Counted from the first letter of the stretch, positions 10,435 to 19,214 are shown. The stretch is DNA of 35,246 bases from Perkinsus olseni (GCA_013115135.1 JABANP010000533.1:1-35246); one strand, 5' to 3'. Made by a program: numbers and translations. The notes: generated by a model from the sequence alone, not told the origin.

Positions 10435-10624
10435 TCGTACACTTTCAAGCCGTACAGTGATAAGTCGTGCAGTGACAGTTCGTACAGTTGCCAGTAATAC
10501 AGTGTCGTTCAGTACAGTATCCACAGATACAGTGACAAGTTGTACACTATCCAGCCGCACACTGAACATTCATACAGTATTCAGCGGTACAAGCTTTATT
10601 CGTACAGTGTTATTCGGCACAGCG
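10435..10624 (+). repeat. 15-bp degenerate tandem array, TACAGT type
   Basis: About twelve units in strict 15-bp register. Each starts TACAGTG or a close variant (TGCAGTG, TACACTA, CACACTG), with the remaining ~8 positions nearly free and often ending in CG. The core CGTACA is shared with the arrays of FB1 and FB2 below. Because 15 is a multiple of 3, open pentapeptide-like frames appear on both strands; I treat these as by-products. I found no inverted partner array nearby, so this may be half of a decayed element. Confidence 0.8.
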
Positions 10625-11014
10625 GCCTCCTTACGCAAATCGCGGCAAATTTGTGAAGGAGTTATTTAGATAGCTGAAATTCCTTTAGGGAGATTAGAAC
10701 TTATGCCACATACGTGAAAAATCACTGTCTTAACCAACTCGCCTGAAAACCCACTTCCAATCCAGAAGGCAAGAGGCTTCAATGCCCACGGGTATATATT
10801 AATGCCCAGGGTACCGGGGATACCTCCAGCTCGTGACATCTATCGATGAGAAGGGCTCACACTCCAGGCCACAACCCTAGAGGACCCGGAGGATGGTGCA
10901 TGGAATAGAAGACTGAAACTACACCGATATAAAGAGTAGAACCTCAATGCAACAGCCGAACAGCACAACACCTCAACAAAAAAAGGAAACTAGGAAACCA
11001 AACACCATCGATAG
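10625..11014. other. No feature recognised
   Basis: AT-richer stretch between the 15-bp array and the next exon-like ORFs. I see no gene, RNA fold or repeat in it. Confidence 0.4.
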
Positions 11015-11670
11015 CTACTCTTCCTTCATAAGCTTACTTTCCATCTGAGCCACAACCTCTTCAGACCAATCTCGAGCGAACTTTTTGGACTCCGTAGTAA
11101 CCCTCTAAAGATTCTTAAAGCAATCGAAGGAAACATTGAGTTGAGTACACAACTTTTCCACGACAGAGGGCGACTGGCTAACACTGCAATACCACTCCGG
11201 AGTGTGAATTTCATAGGTGAGATTATCCTTGTTGGCCCGCTCCTGTACTTTACCATCAAAACCAATCCAATACACAACTTGCTTACCACTAGTAAGTTAC
11301 TAGGACAATAGTATAATAGAGCCCGTCCAAGAAGTTTCAAGTCATCTGAGATATCAGCCACGATTTTGGACACCATGAACTCCACAAGCCATTCGGGACA
11401 AACATCATCCACTGTATCCCGATACCCACGCACACGACGTTAACGTCCTCCACTCCGGCTACAGCTAGAAGCATCCAAAAGATCAGAGCAATCGTTGAAT
11501 TGCACAAACCTCAAAGCGATTGCAGCATTGCCAATATCCCTAATAGTATCCATTGGCACATCCATATTGGCAAGTAAAAGCGTGTACTGAATAAAACTAT
11601 CTTTCAAATGACGGCTCACGTCCAGCGAGTCGCCGACCGGCAAAAAAATTAATCCTAATATAACATGCAA
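11015..11670 (-). pseudogene. Hypothetical gene fragment with in-frame stops
   Basis: Two stretches in one frame look like protein: about 60 codons (11,670-11,443) containing SRHLKDSFIQYTLLLANMD and IRDIGNAAIALRFVQFND, and after an in-frame TAA about 20 more (YRDTVDDVCPEWLVEFM). A second piece in another frame (about 11,300-11,015) contains VYWIGFDGKVQERANKD and YEIHTPEWYCSVSQSP, then an in-frame TAG after FDCFKNL, then ESKKFARDWSEEVVAQMES to the end. An intron around 11,370-11,300 could join the two frames. The stops argue for a decayed gene, although unrecognised short introns spanning them would rescue it. Family unknown. It lies 3' of the spliced hypothetical gene on the same strand and could be related, but I see no join. 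Confidence 0.4.
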
Positions 11671-11919
11671 CGATTGTACACAAGCTCACCTCAGTTCCCT
11701 CCGGTCCGACACCCTCCACAACAACAGGTTTGGATGTCCACCTTCACAACTTTGTTCTTTACCGCTAGGCAAGACATATTGTCGATCAAGAGGATAATAA
11801 TCTGAGAACAAGTAACACAACCATATACCGAAAGATGAACCTACCCAAGCACCAACCGAACACAAGATAGTAGATATGGAATGAAAGAAAAAATGGAAAT
11901 GGTTTCAACTGTCAGTTGC
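11671..11919. other. No firm feature; possible short minus-strand exon
   Basis: Between the stop of the split gene and the fragment below. A donor-like GAG followed by GTGAGC near 11,690 ends a minus-strand stretch that can be read as SCEGGHPNLLLWRV, which recalls EGGHPDL in the neighbouring exon. Too short to assign. Confidence 0.25.
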
Positions 11920-13659
11920 TCATTTTGTTTCCTCTTCACTGTCATCACTATCACTAGAACTCACATCAATAACACCAGGCCCACCCCTGGCTCGACGCTG
12001 AGATGGAGGGTTCGCAGATGAGACACAAGCCGCAACATCTGCGTCGGAAATAAAATAATGAGACTTACTATTACAATCAACAACAAACTCGCACAGCCGC
12101 TTGATGACCATACGAACCCCTTCTGCACCATCGTCATCGGGATGCTTCTGCGAATCCTCTCTTAATCGGATACACAACCGATTAAAGCCATCCTCACGAT
12201 AGACATCCCTAAATTGAACAGCTTTGCGTTGAAGATCAGGATGACCACCTTCTGTAACTTCAGCTGTAACGACAGCTGGAAATCCCCGCCAATACTTCAA
12301 AGGGTGTATTACGATTCGTACATCGAAAACTCGTACACTATCGCTTCGTACACGGCTCGTACACTGAGTACTCGTTCACTCATCGGATTCATACATCGTC
12401 ATTTCATACACTTGAGACTCGTACACGTAATCCTCGTACTCATGATACTCGTACATATAATACTCGTTCATCTAGTAAGTCGTACACATAAAGTTCGTAC
12501 ACGTAAATCTCATACACTGACAACTCGTACACGAGCACGACTCGTACACTATGCTTGCTGAGTCGCATTTTTGGGCCGCGCGCTGGGTGCAATGACGGAG
12601 CGAAGGAAGTTATATTGTCTATAGGGAGCGAACTGTTCGCGCCACTCTGTGAGAAAAAAGTTTATTAGTGTGAGTGGTATGGTGGTTAAGGTAGCGGACT
12701 TTCGATCGGAATATCGCAGGTTCGAACCTATGTGCGGGGACTCCCTTACCAGGGAGGAAGTAGAGTGGCAATAACGGGCGCGAGAGCGCCGGCGGAGCGG
12801 CGCGAAAATTTTTTAGGCAAGTCGCGGAGCAGCTCCGCGACTTGCCTAAAAAATTTTCACGGAGTGTACGAAATGACGGTGTACGACTTGAAACTGGGGT
12901 TGTGTACGAAATGAGAGTGTATGAAATGCTGGTATACGAGTTGAAAGTGTACGACTATTATGTGTACGGGTGTTATATGTACGGGTATTACGTATACGAG
13001 CGTCATGTATACGAGTTTTATAGGTACGAATCTCTCGTGTATGAGTATTTTGTGTATGACTATTCGGTGTACGAGTATTTCGTGTACGATTAGGAAGTGT
13101 ATGAGTATTGGAGACATGAGTCGAAAATGTACGACTATTTGGTGTACGAAACGTGAACATCCCACTTCAAATGCTTAGCAACGTCAGAAAAAAGGAAGCT
13201 TCGTCCAAACATCCGATATGGAACTTGCACGGACTCAAAAACAGTATCATCCATCAATTGCGTGACCCACGAAGGATAAGCGCGACCACGCCCTCTCTTC
13301 TTCCTATTACCCTCTTTACTCCCATGAGAGGCTACCATCAACTCAGGTTGTGCTACAGAGCCCGCCCTTGAGTTGGAGGGATCCGATGGGCCATCGGCGA
13401 TGGCTCAAGACTACGAGAGCCTAAATATTCATGGAACTAACAAATCCATTACTTACTATGAAAAACAACTACCTCTAGCCCTCCCTTCATCAGGCTTATC
13501 TTTACCCATACGAACACATAAATAGGTAAAGTCATTTTGTCCCAACGCGAGTGCACTTTTGCCAATCTCACCGACGACATCCCAACCATAGACTTTCGCA
13601 AGGCCAGTGAGCTTACTGAAGGCTTTAATATCCTTGTCGACAACTCCCGCTTCAACAAA
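11920..13659 (-). CDS. Hypothetical split gene, host of the FB1 intron (5' part unresolved)
   Basis: Three exons join in frame: 13,659-13,473 (62 codons plus 1 nt), 13,352-13,153 (2 nt plus 66 codons) and 12,294-11,920 (124 codons and stop). Exon 1 contains AFSKLTGLAKVYGWDVVGE, exon 2 a basic RKKRGRGR patch and MDDTVFESVQVPYRMFGRSF, exon 3 YWRGFPAVVTAEVTEGGHPD and an acidic serine tail SSSDSDDSEEETK. An in-frame TAG lies directly before the exon 1 acceptor, so further 5' exons probably exist above 13,660. The family is unknown; the basic patch and acidic tail would suit a nuclear protein, but that is a guess. Intron 1 is an ordinary 120 nt; intron 2 is 858 nt and is essentially the FB1 element. 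Confidence 0.65.
12294..12301. repeat. FB1 target-site duplication, left copy
   Basis: ACTTCAAA, repeated directly at 13,164-13,171. On the minus strand it reads TTTGAAGT and supplies the AG of the 3' splice site. Confidence 0.7.
12316..12556 (+). repeat. FB1 left array of 15-bp units
   Basis: About sixteen units beginning TCGTACAC, TCATACAC, TCGTTCAT or similar, mostly at 15-bp steps with a few of 11, 16 or 17. Positions after the core vary freely. It is the inverted counterpart of the right array. Confidence 0.85.
12669..12738 (+). other. tRNA-like segment inside FB1
   Basis: Contains an A-box-like TGGTGGTTAAGG and a perfect T-arm/B-box GGTTCGAACC at tRNA spacing, recalling tRNA-Ser (the word GCGGACT is also Ser-like). 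The anticodon stem does not pair, so it is not a working tRNA. It may serve as a Pol III promoter or be a relic of a tRNA-derived SINE. Confidence 0.55.
12804..12858. repeat. Perfect hairpin, 27-bp arms, 1-nt loop (FB1 core)
   Basis: Left arm 12,804-12,830 and right arm 12,832-12,858 are exact reverse complements around a single A. Each arm includes AAATTTTTTAGGCAAGTCGC or its complement. The length and perfection exceed chance. Confidence 0.95.
12861..13152 (+). repeat. FB1 right array of 15-bp units
   Basis: About nineteen units beginning GTGTACGA, GTATACGA, GTGTATGA or close variants. Fourteen or more consecutive units in the second part keep an exact 15-bp step. It is inverted relative to 12,316-12,556. 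Confidence 0.9.
13164..13171. repeat. FB1 target-site duplication, right copy
   Basis: ACTTCAAA, direct copy of 12,294-12,301. It lies in exon 2 of the split gene, coding for part of HLK. Confidence 0.7.
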
Positions 13660-13943
13660 CTAATGATGATCGAAGAGTCGAAAAACGGTCTGAATTGTGA
13701 GACCCACCTGGAAATCATCTTTAGATATAGTTCCGTTGGTAACCTCAATTATTGAGGCTCAATATCTGGTTCGACGAGAATTCCGTTGTTCCAGGCTCCA
13801 CAGCTTGGATCTTTTCGGAAACGAAGGTACCCTCGCTGCCCGATGGACTAGACTCGACCTAGCAGCCCGTGCCTATCTTCCGGGTCGGACCCGCCCATGT
13901 AGAGGGAGGAAGCTTGCGCGCTTAGCGCAAGCCTTTTCAGCTT

Positions 13944-14017
13944 GCTGGAATGGTCTAGTTGGTTATGACGACTGCCTAACACGCAGTAGGTCCCGAGTTC
14001 GATTCTCGGTTTCAGTC
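13944..14017 (+). tRNA. tRNA-Val (AAC)
   Basis: 74 nt. The acceptor GCTGGAA pairs with TTTCAGT (GU wobbles allowed). The anticodon stem ACTGC/GCAGT encloses CTAACAC with anticodon AAC, and the T stem CCGAG/CTCGG encloses TTCGATT. The discriminator base is C. It is 130 nt upstream of tRNA-Pro on the same strand. Confidence 0.85.
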
Positions 14018-14146
14018 TTGCCGCATCGTTCGAAATGTGTGCTAGATCATCAGTCGCGTTGAAGTTGCTACCGCGTCTTCGGAGGCCCGCGGCTCCCAGC
14101 GACAGACACAGAAGCGCGCTAGCTTCCTCTACGGCATGTCTTTCGA

Positions 14147-14218
14147 GGCTGTGTGGTCTAGTGGTATGATTCTCGCTTTGGGAGCGAGAGATCTTGAGTT
14201 CGGTTCTCGACTCAGCCC
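14147..14218 (+). tRNA. tRNA-Pro (TGG)
   Basis: 72 nt. The acceptor GGCTGTG pairs with CTCAGCC except for one T-T mismatch. The anticodon stem CTCGC/GCGAG encloses TTTGGGA (anticodon TGG), with a T arm around TTCGGTT. Internal A and B boxes are present. It lies just beyond the 3' end (minus sense) of the decayed DRC7 copy. Confidence 0.85.
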
Positions 14219-14327
14219 GCGTTTAGATGTCTTGCTCTAACGGAGGTCCTCCGGGTCGAGATGATACTCCAGTAAGTCGTCTCAATCAGCCTAGTACTCC
14301 TGTCGAGAACGAAAGAGTAGTTCCTGC

Positions 14328-14369
14328 GCATCCACGCCTGTAGCAGGATCCTGCTACAGGCGTGGATGC
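14328..14369. repeat. Perfect 42-bp palindrome without loop
   Basis: Two 21-nt arms (14,328-14,348 and 14,349-14,369) centred on GGATCC. It lies in an intron of the decayed DRC7 copy; the intact gene has only one arm-like stretch at the matching place (about 23,250-23,275). Confidence 0.95.
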
Positions 14370-15587
14370 AAGGTCACTGACCTTAGGTCAGTCACTGACT
14401 TTGATCTTCTCCCCGATCTTGTCAATAGAGCCCATCCGGTCGTGTCTCACGATAGTACCTCATGCAAATCCATCTCTGGTCGATATCAAGCAGGGACTAC
14501 CAGAGCATCATGGACCACCCCTAGCCGAGTTGGCTGGCAGCCTACCTTCAGAGCAGCCGGGCGTCCGTGGTTGAACTCCTCTCGGACCGCAGCATCAGCT
14601 AGATAGCTCAACGGAACTTGCTCTCGTTACTATCGTATCTTTGCGTTAATGTGAGCGTGTAACACATCTTTGAGCCTGGCTCAAAGTATCTTGTGTTGCC
14701 AGCATCCATACTAACTCCGATCTCTTAGATTCAATCTCTTCAATCTCTTGTCCTAGGGTCCCCTTTTCCCCGGCACATCACTGTCTTCCACTAAGCTCTT
14801 TTGAATTTGCACCCTCACATTCTTGTCCTGGTTCCAGACGGTGTCTACAGAAAGATAGCTGATGCGCACAGCGAAGATTTCACGACAGCACTAGATAGCC
14901 TCCCCCGTGTTAAAGGGCAGAGTTCTAGTGAGTCGCCCTTGGATGCAGTACCTGCGGTCCGTAGGTCCTAGATCCTAGGGCGACACCAGCCTTAGACGGC
15001 TCCCAAAACGACGCCCCCCACTAGGTTGAACCTAGTAGGTTCGGTTTCCGTGTAGGAGATCATCCCTGTAGTGGGTCCGATGTACATATCAGCCACCACG
15101 TCCCTCACCCCTCTGCGGACCATCACCCAACAACGGGCTCGTCTTCCTGGAAAGAAGTGAACTCCGTATAGCGGCTATACTATAGCCACCAGTTGCTGCC
15201 ACCCAACCGATAAATTTCGAAGGCGACGCCTTCAAGTCGTGGCTGAATTCTGCGCAGTCCTTCCCACTGGGAGCTGGCAGTTCTTTCAGGTTTTGTGTTT
15301 ACCCCGGGCCGGGGTTGTGGCATAGATGAATTGGACGAGCTCAGCAGCTGAGCTTCAGCTGCTCCAAACATAAGAAATTCTTATGTTCTTACTGTTAATA
15401 GGTTTCGTCTCGAAACTTTCGAGACATCATGGAGATGGGTTGTGATTTACGTCTCCGGTCAGAGCATTGCTCTGAGAGCAATATCCGAGTCACTTTTTTC
15501 TGCTTCGAAGACTGCCTTCTCTAGAGCAAGGCCTACAACATTAGACATCAAGATCAGAGCAGGTTCGGAGAAGGAGAAATTATCAGT

Positions 15588-15659
15588 TCCGCGGTAGTAT
15601 AGTGGCGAGTATTCATGCCTGTCGCGCAGGAGACCCGGGTTCAATTTCTGGCCGCGGAA
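15588..15659 (+). tRNA. tRNA-Asp (GTC), variant copy in the DRC7 pseudogene
   Basis: 72 nt, homologous to the tRNA at 25,253. Acceptor TCCGCGG/CCGCGGA is intact, anticodon GTC. Changes are G for A at the base after the anticodon, a D-loop T to C, and T-stem changes that leave G-T pairs. It may be on the way to a pseudogene, though the fold still holds. Confidence 0.65.
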
Positions 15660-15907
15660 TATACCTTCCACGCTTTTGTTCCTCTTTCAAGTGCTCACTA
15701 TCCATTACTGGCTTCTTCATCAGGGAGAACTCCTCACCTGAGATACGGCCATCAACTAAGGGAAGTATACCCAACGAGGCAAAGTTTAGCGGTAGGCGGC
15801 AGAGGGATGATCGTGGGAATCCTTTGACTCTCCGCAGCTTCATTACCAACATGACCCCGACCTGGCTTACCAAGAGTCTTCTCAGCCATATGATATGGCT
15901 TTCCCGT

Positions 15908-16054
15908 CCATTCCCGTGCAGCCGTCCCTGGAAAGCCTCTCGGAAGTCCCATTGTACGATATGGCCCATATCGACTGAGCTCCGCCGTCTCCCTTCAGGT
16001 TACCCGCCTTCGAGACTTCCGAGAGGCTTTCCAGGGACGGCTGCACGGGAATGG
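15908..16054. repeat. Inverted duplication with perfect 41-bp arms
   Basis: Arms 15,908-15,948 and 16,014-16,054 are exact reverse complements separated by 65 nt. The intact gene (25,540-25,650) has only the right-arm sequence, so the left arm was added in the pseudogene. Confidence 0.95.
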
Positions 16055-16802
16055 TCAGTGAAGCATGAGCACTATCCAATAACACAGCTCAGTGTGAAAT
16101 CCACATTGTGGCTGCAGTGAGTCACCTGGTGGAGTTGTCGGACTGTCGTCCTTCTTCTCATCAGCAACGGCCCGTTGCCCTCGGGTCCCGAGAGCAGGAG
16201 GTCTGCGCACTCGAAAAGAGCCGTAGTCAAGTTGGGAAACGTGTGTGTGGGTCCAGAATGTGCCGAAATTCGAAGCTCAGGGCCAGTTACTAATACGAAT
16301 ACGAGCAGCTCCACATGAACCATGGTTCCAGAGTGAGGAAGAGATTTAACCGAATCCGCACCTGCGGTGTATAATCTCTCCTCTGTTCTCCCGCAATCTC
16401 CCGTATTCCTCATATAAGCTCAGCAGTAGAAACCCGAACAAGCACCCTAGGCAAGCTTCCGAAGGACGTACTCTGCGAAGTTCTTGCGAGACTCGTAGGC
16501 TGTACATGAATGAAGCATCATATGAAGCATACATAAATCATCTCACACCATGTGTGACACACATACGGTGTGTGGCGAAACGAATTATAACGAAGTATAA
16601 TCAGCATCGCCGAATCCGATCCAATTCAACTGGCAGGAATTTGGGGACACCAATTTGGCACCAATCTCGTTGAGAGGACACAAGTGAAGCTTGCGATCCA
16701 CCCCTTACGTTTGCGCAAACTTCGATGAACTAAGGAGAGCTATCAAAATTGTATTTCGTGTGCAGCAGCACCCACCGCATCAGTCGCTTGGAGACTCCAA
16801 AC

Positions 16803-16831
16803 AAGAGGAGAGAGTGATGCAACATCTTCGA
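16803..16831. other. Micro-inversion relative to intact DRC7
   Basis: About 29 nt read in reverse complement compared with 26,650-26,680 of the intact copy, where they code for KREERVMQHL. The inverted part is bounded by CTCCAA (16,795-16,800) and TTGGAG (16,833-16,838). Confidence 0.8.
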
Positions 16832-17010
16832 GTTGGAGTTGCTAGCGTGAGAGCTCAGGAGAGGAGGAGTGCCCATCTCTGCTAAGCAGAGCCTGTCTGG
16901 ACGATGAAGAAAATACGACTGGACTAAAGACTGTGGACAGCTCACCTTCGGGTCCCGAAGTTCGGGATAACCGCGTCGGGGTCTTCTACACTATTCGCAG
17001 ACCCACTTAC

Positions 17011-17929
17011 CCAAATCCCAGAACAATTTACTAAAGCTCAGACCAAATTAGTAGAGACCCAGAAGAATTTGATTTCACGAGAGGCCGATTTAGTAGAGCT
17101 AGACTAAGTCACCAACAAGAATTGCATAATGAACAACAATACTGCTACCGTTGCCGTCACGTCGCCTGTACGCATCACAGTTGCTTACTCGCCCTTGTAC
17201 GTTCGTGCTCCGTGGTAGTCCCTTGCAAGGTGGCCCACCTTAGAATGGAGATATGTGTAAGCCCTTCAGTGGAGGGCACTCCCGGGTCCTTCGCCCGCTT
17301 CTCTAATACAGAGCACGCAGGTACATAGCTGCAGCAAAACAGAATCCGTACTGTTGCAGCTTTGTACCTGCGTGCACTCAGCTTGGGTTTATTCCGGAAT
17401 TGGTAGACTCTGGAGTTCACAGATTGTGTGCCGTTCGAGCCGTTATAGCCTCCAAGCTCACCCAAGGTTCGCGACACGAACTTCGTGTTGCGTAACTAGT
17501 TCGAGTTGTACGTCGACAGTCCGCGTGTGAACAACAGACCATCCCTGACTTCCTCTGACGAGTATAGTGACGCATACTATACTATGCACTACTACAGGAT
17601 GACGCAGGCGTGCTAGCTAGACACTGACACAATTGCGCGCGCGTGCAGGAAGATTCGAGCCACCTTCGCGGGAGTGCGGGATACCCCGTGAATAGCTACA
17701 TAAGCTCTTGCCCAGCGGCAATGCTGCGCCCAAGGCGCAAGGGATAAGTATAAGCGCTAGTAGCGCGATCCCCAATCTTTTTTTCCACCCGCCCGCCCAG
17801 GCGGTGCCCCTCGAGCCCAGGCTCTTGGGGCACGGGTCAGGCAGCTGCCTAGCCTCGCGTGCTAGCACAGCCACCCGACCTACTACCCAACGCCTGGTCG
17901 GAAGGACAGAGAATTATTTGGATCCTGAC
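17011..17929. other. Intergenic, with one imperfect inverted repeat
   Basis: No gene recognised; ORFs here lack protein-like composition. An inverted repeat pairs 17,313-17,337 with 17,354-17,375 (arm core GCACGCAGGTACA). A short self-complementary stretch around 17,560-17,585 includes AGTATAGTGACGCATACTAT. Confidence 0.5.
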
Positions 17930-18060
17930 GAGTATGACTGGATGCGTGACGCGCCGTGCGTCAGAGCCAGACCCGTACAGCCCTTCTTGCAATAGATAGG
18001 AATGTCACCCCATACGCGATTGAGTAGTATCTTTGAAACATCTGATACGTGATATCAGAT
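17930..18060. repeat. Copy of the last DRC7 intron
   Basis: Similar over about 125 bp to 20,536-20,660, the acceptor-proximal part of the final DRC7 intron, plus about 8 nt of the exon edge (TTTGGATCCTGACGAGT occurs in both). The coding part of the last exon is not copied. It may be a scrap of the DRC7 duplication displaced from the pseudogene. Confidence 0.7.
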
Positions 18061-18446
18061 GTGATAATGGTAACAGTGATATCACATTATTACTAATATC
18101 CGTTCTAGGCTAGAACTTACGCTAGGCTAGATGCACATGCGTGCTGCAGCTGCGGATTCACTTCCGAACGGAATCCAATCGGAGTATGACTTATGCGATG
18201 ATATCGGGCTCGTAGTTAGTACCACTTTCCTTTTCTGAATGTTAAATTCGTAGTCAGTGGCTTCCCGTGAGTTAGCACTGGGAGGACTCGACCTCGAACC
18301 GAGAGACGTCGCAGCTCCGTTGTTCGCATATTTTGCCGACGCCCATAGCTCAATAAATATCCTGCAATATAGCCACAGGGTAGATCCCAAGCGGCGCTTG
18401 TGAGTATTTCCCTGAAGATTGCTCGGCCTCGTTTTCACATTTTCTA
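18061..18446. other. Upstream region of the secreted-protein gene
   Basis: Presumably holds the promoter. Short palindromes (CATCTGATACGTGATATCAG and a TGTGAT/ATCACA pair) lie at 18,038-18,090. A B-box-like GGTTCGAGGTC on the minus strand near 18,295 does not extend into a tRNA. Confidence 0.4.
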
Positions 18447-19214
18447 ATGGCGCTCCCGACTACCAGGCTCTACTCCAATAACTCTCGCGTCACCTGGGTC
18501 ACCTACTGCAGCGTCTTCATGTTCGTCTGCATCTCGCAATTGTCGTTTGCGAGCTCTGACGAACCTTTCAGAAATGTCGCTGATTATCCCAAGGGTTGCT
18601 ATGCGGGCCCTGGCCCGGGAGAGGGAGGCATCATCGAACTGATGCAACCCTCCTGCATCTTCAGCCAAAGAGGGCGTAAGTCGGATGGAGTTTACCAAGA
18701 GACCGGTGGTATCCTTATCAGAACTAACATGGCTGGCCATTGGGGTCAGATGGTCATCCAGGTCAACTTAAGGGAAGACAGTACGACCGGCGAGACAGAG
18801 GTCAGTGTGCTGACCAGTGGCTGGGCCCATCTATGGTTCGAGCACGATGGTATAGGATTTCACAGGAATCCTGCCCCTGGTGATAAACTTTTCGGTGACA
18901 AAACAGAAACTTCCGTAGTCCCTGTTGCTGTGACGTCTGCGGTCTACGCTGCCTATCCTGATGGTAAAAAGGCGTCGTTCCCGTGGTACGGAATCAAAGG
19001 TTTCGCAAGCACCAAGCAAATGGAACTTCTCGCCATGCCTGAGCAAAACAAGGGCTCAGATGTGCCCCTCTACGTTTGGAACGTATTCCGCATAGAGAAG
19101 GTGGATGGAGGATGGAAGTTTCATATCACTTTCACGGCGGCTGGTGACGTAGCCGGTAAGCTCTTCAATTTTACTCGTACTATTGTTGATGGGGTGCTGC
19201 ATGACCGGAATTAG
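18447..19214 (+). CDS. Secreted protein of unknown family, single exon
   Basis: 255 codons from the first ATG. The N-terminus has a hydrophobic stretch (VTYCSVFMFVCISQLSFA, about residues 19-36) with a likely signal-peptide cleavage after FASS, so the product should enter the secretory pathway. The mature part (about 215 residues) contains two Cys close together (GCYAGPGPGEGG and QPSCIFSQ), a glycine-rich turn, several aromatic beta-type strands (GHWGQMVIQVNL, YVWNVFRIEKVDGGWKFHI) and no second membrane segment. It has the look of a lineage-specific beta-rich extracellular protein, but I recognise no named domain and assign no activity. No intron is needed, unlike its neighbours. It converges with DRC7 downstream. 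Confidence 0.8.
   Translation: MALPTTRLYSNNSRVTWVTYCSVFMFVCISQLSFASSDEPFRNVADYPKGCYAGPGPGEGGIIELMQPSCIFSQRGRKSDGVYQETGGILIRTNMAGHWGQMVIQVNLREDSTTGETEVSVLTSGWAHLWFEHDGIGFHRNPAPGDKLFGDKTETSVVPVAVTSAVYAAYPDGKKASFPWYGIKGFASTKQMELLAMPEQNKGSDVPLYVWNVFRIEKVDGGWKFHITFTAAGDVAGKLFNFTRTIVDGVLHDRN

Larger units (their letters stand above)
12302..13163. mobile_element. FB1: fold-back, intron-forming element with array termini
   Basis: About 862 bp, flanked by the direct repeat ACTTCAAA (12,294-12,301 and 13,164-13,171). The ends are inverted and similar: plus-strand left GGGTGTATTACGATTCGTAC, and right, read on the other strand, GGGATGTTCACGTTTCGTAC. Inside each end lies an array of roughly 15-bp units (TCGTACAC sense on the left, GTGTACGA on the right), so the whole can fold back on itself. 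Between the arrays come a tRNA-like segment and a 27-bp-arm hairpin. No protein ORF of its own is credible, so it is non-autonomous. It forms intron 2 of the split gene: donor 12 nt in from its minus-strand edge, acceptor AG inside the duplicated target. Long inverted termini made of tandem repeats recall Drosophila foldback elements; the splicing recalls introners. Confidence 0.8.
14264..17010 (-). pseudogene. Decayed partial copy of DRC7
   Basis: Collinear with the intact DRC7 gene between about 23,190 and 26,840, at perhaps 75-80 % identity by eye over exons and introns, including the intronic tRNA-Asp. Decay is clear. An 8-nt deletion occurs in the exon for RPDGLYRTVDKIG (about 14,420), an 11-nt insertion after the PLNEIG codons (about 16,655), stop codons interrupt the segment matching EPTTGM...VDTVWNHK (about 15,100-14,850), and roughly 850 bp carrying two exons is missing at about 14,670 (present at 23,575-24,430 in the intact gene). 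It also carries an inverted duplication, a perfect palindrome and a micro-inversion, listed separately. The first and last exons are absent. The copy has the same orientation as its parent, about 9 kb away. Confidence 0.85.

Noticed and set aside
12214..13178. Overlapping ORFs on both strands inside FB1 arrays
   Set aside because: They follow from the 15-bp repeat step; composition is dictated by the array core and several frames are open at once.
18240..18340. Possible minus-strand tRNA with GGTTCGAGGTC
   Set aside because: No pairing acceptor or anticodon stem could be drawn around the B-box-like word.
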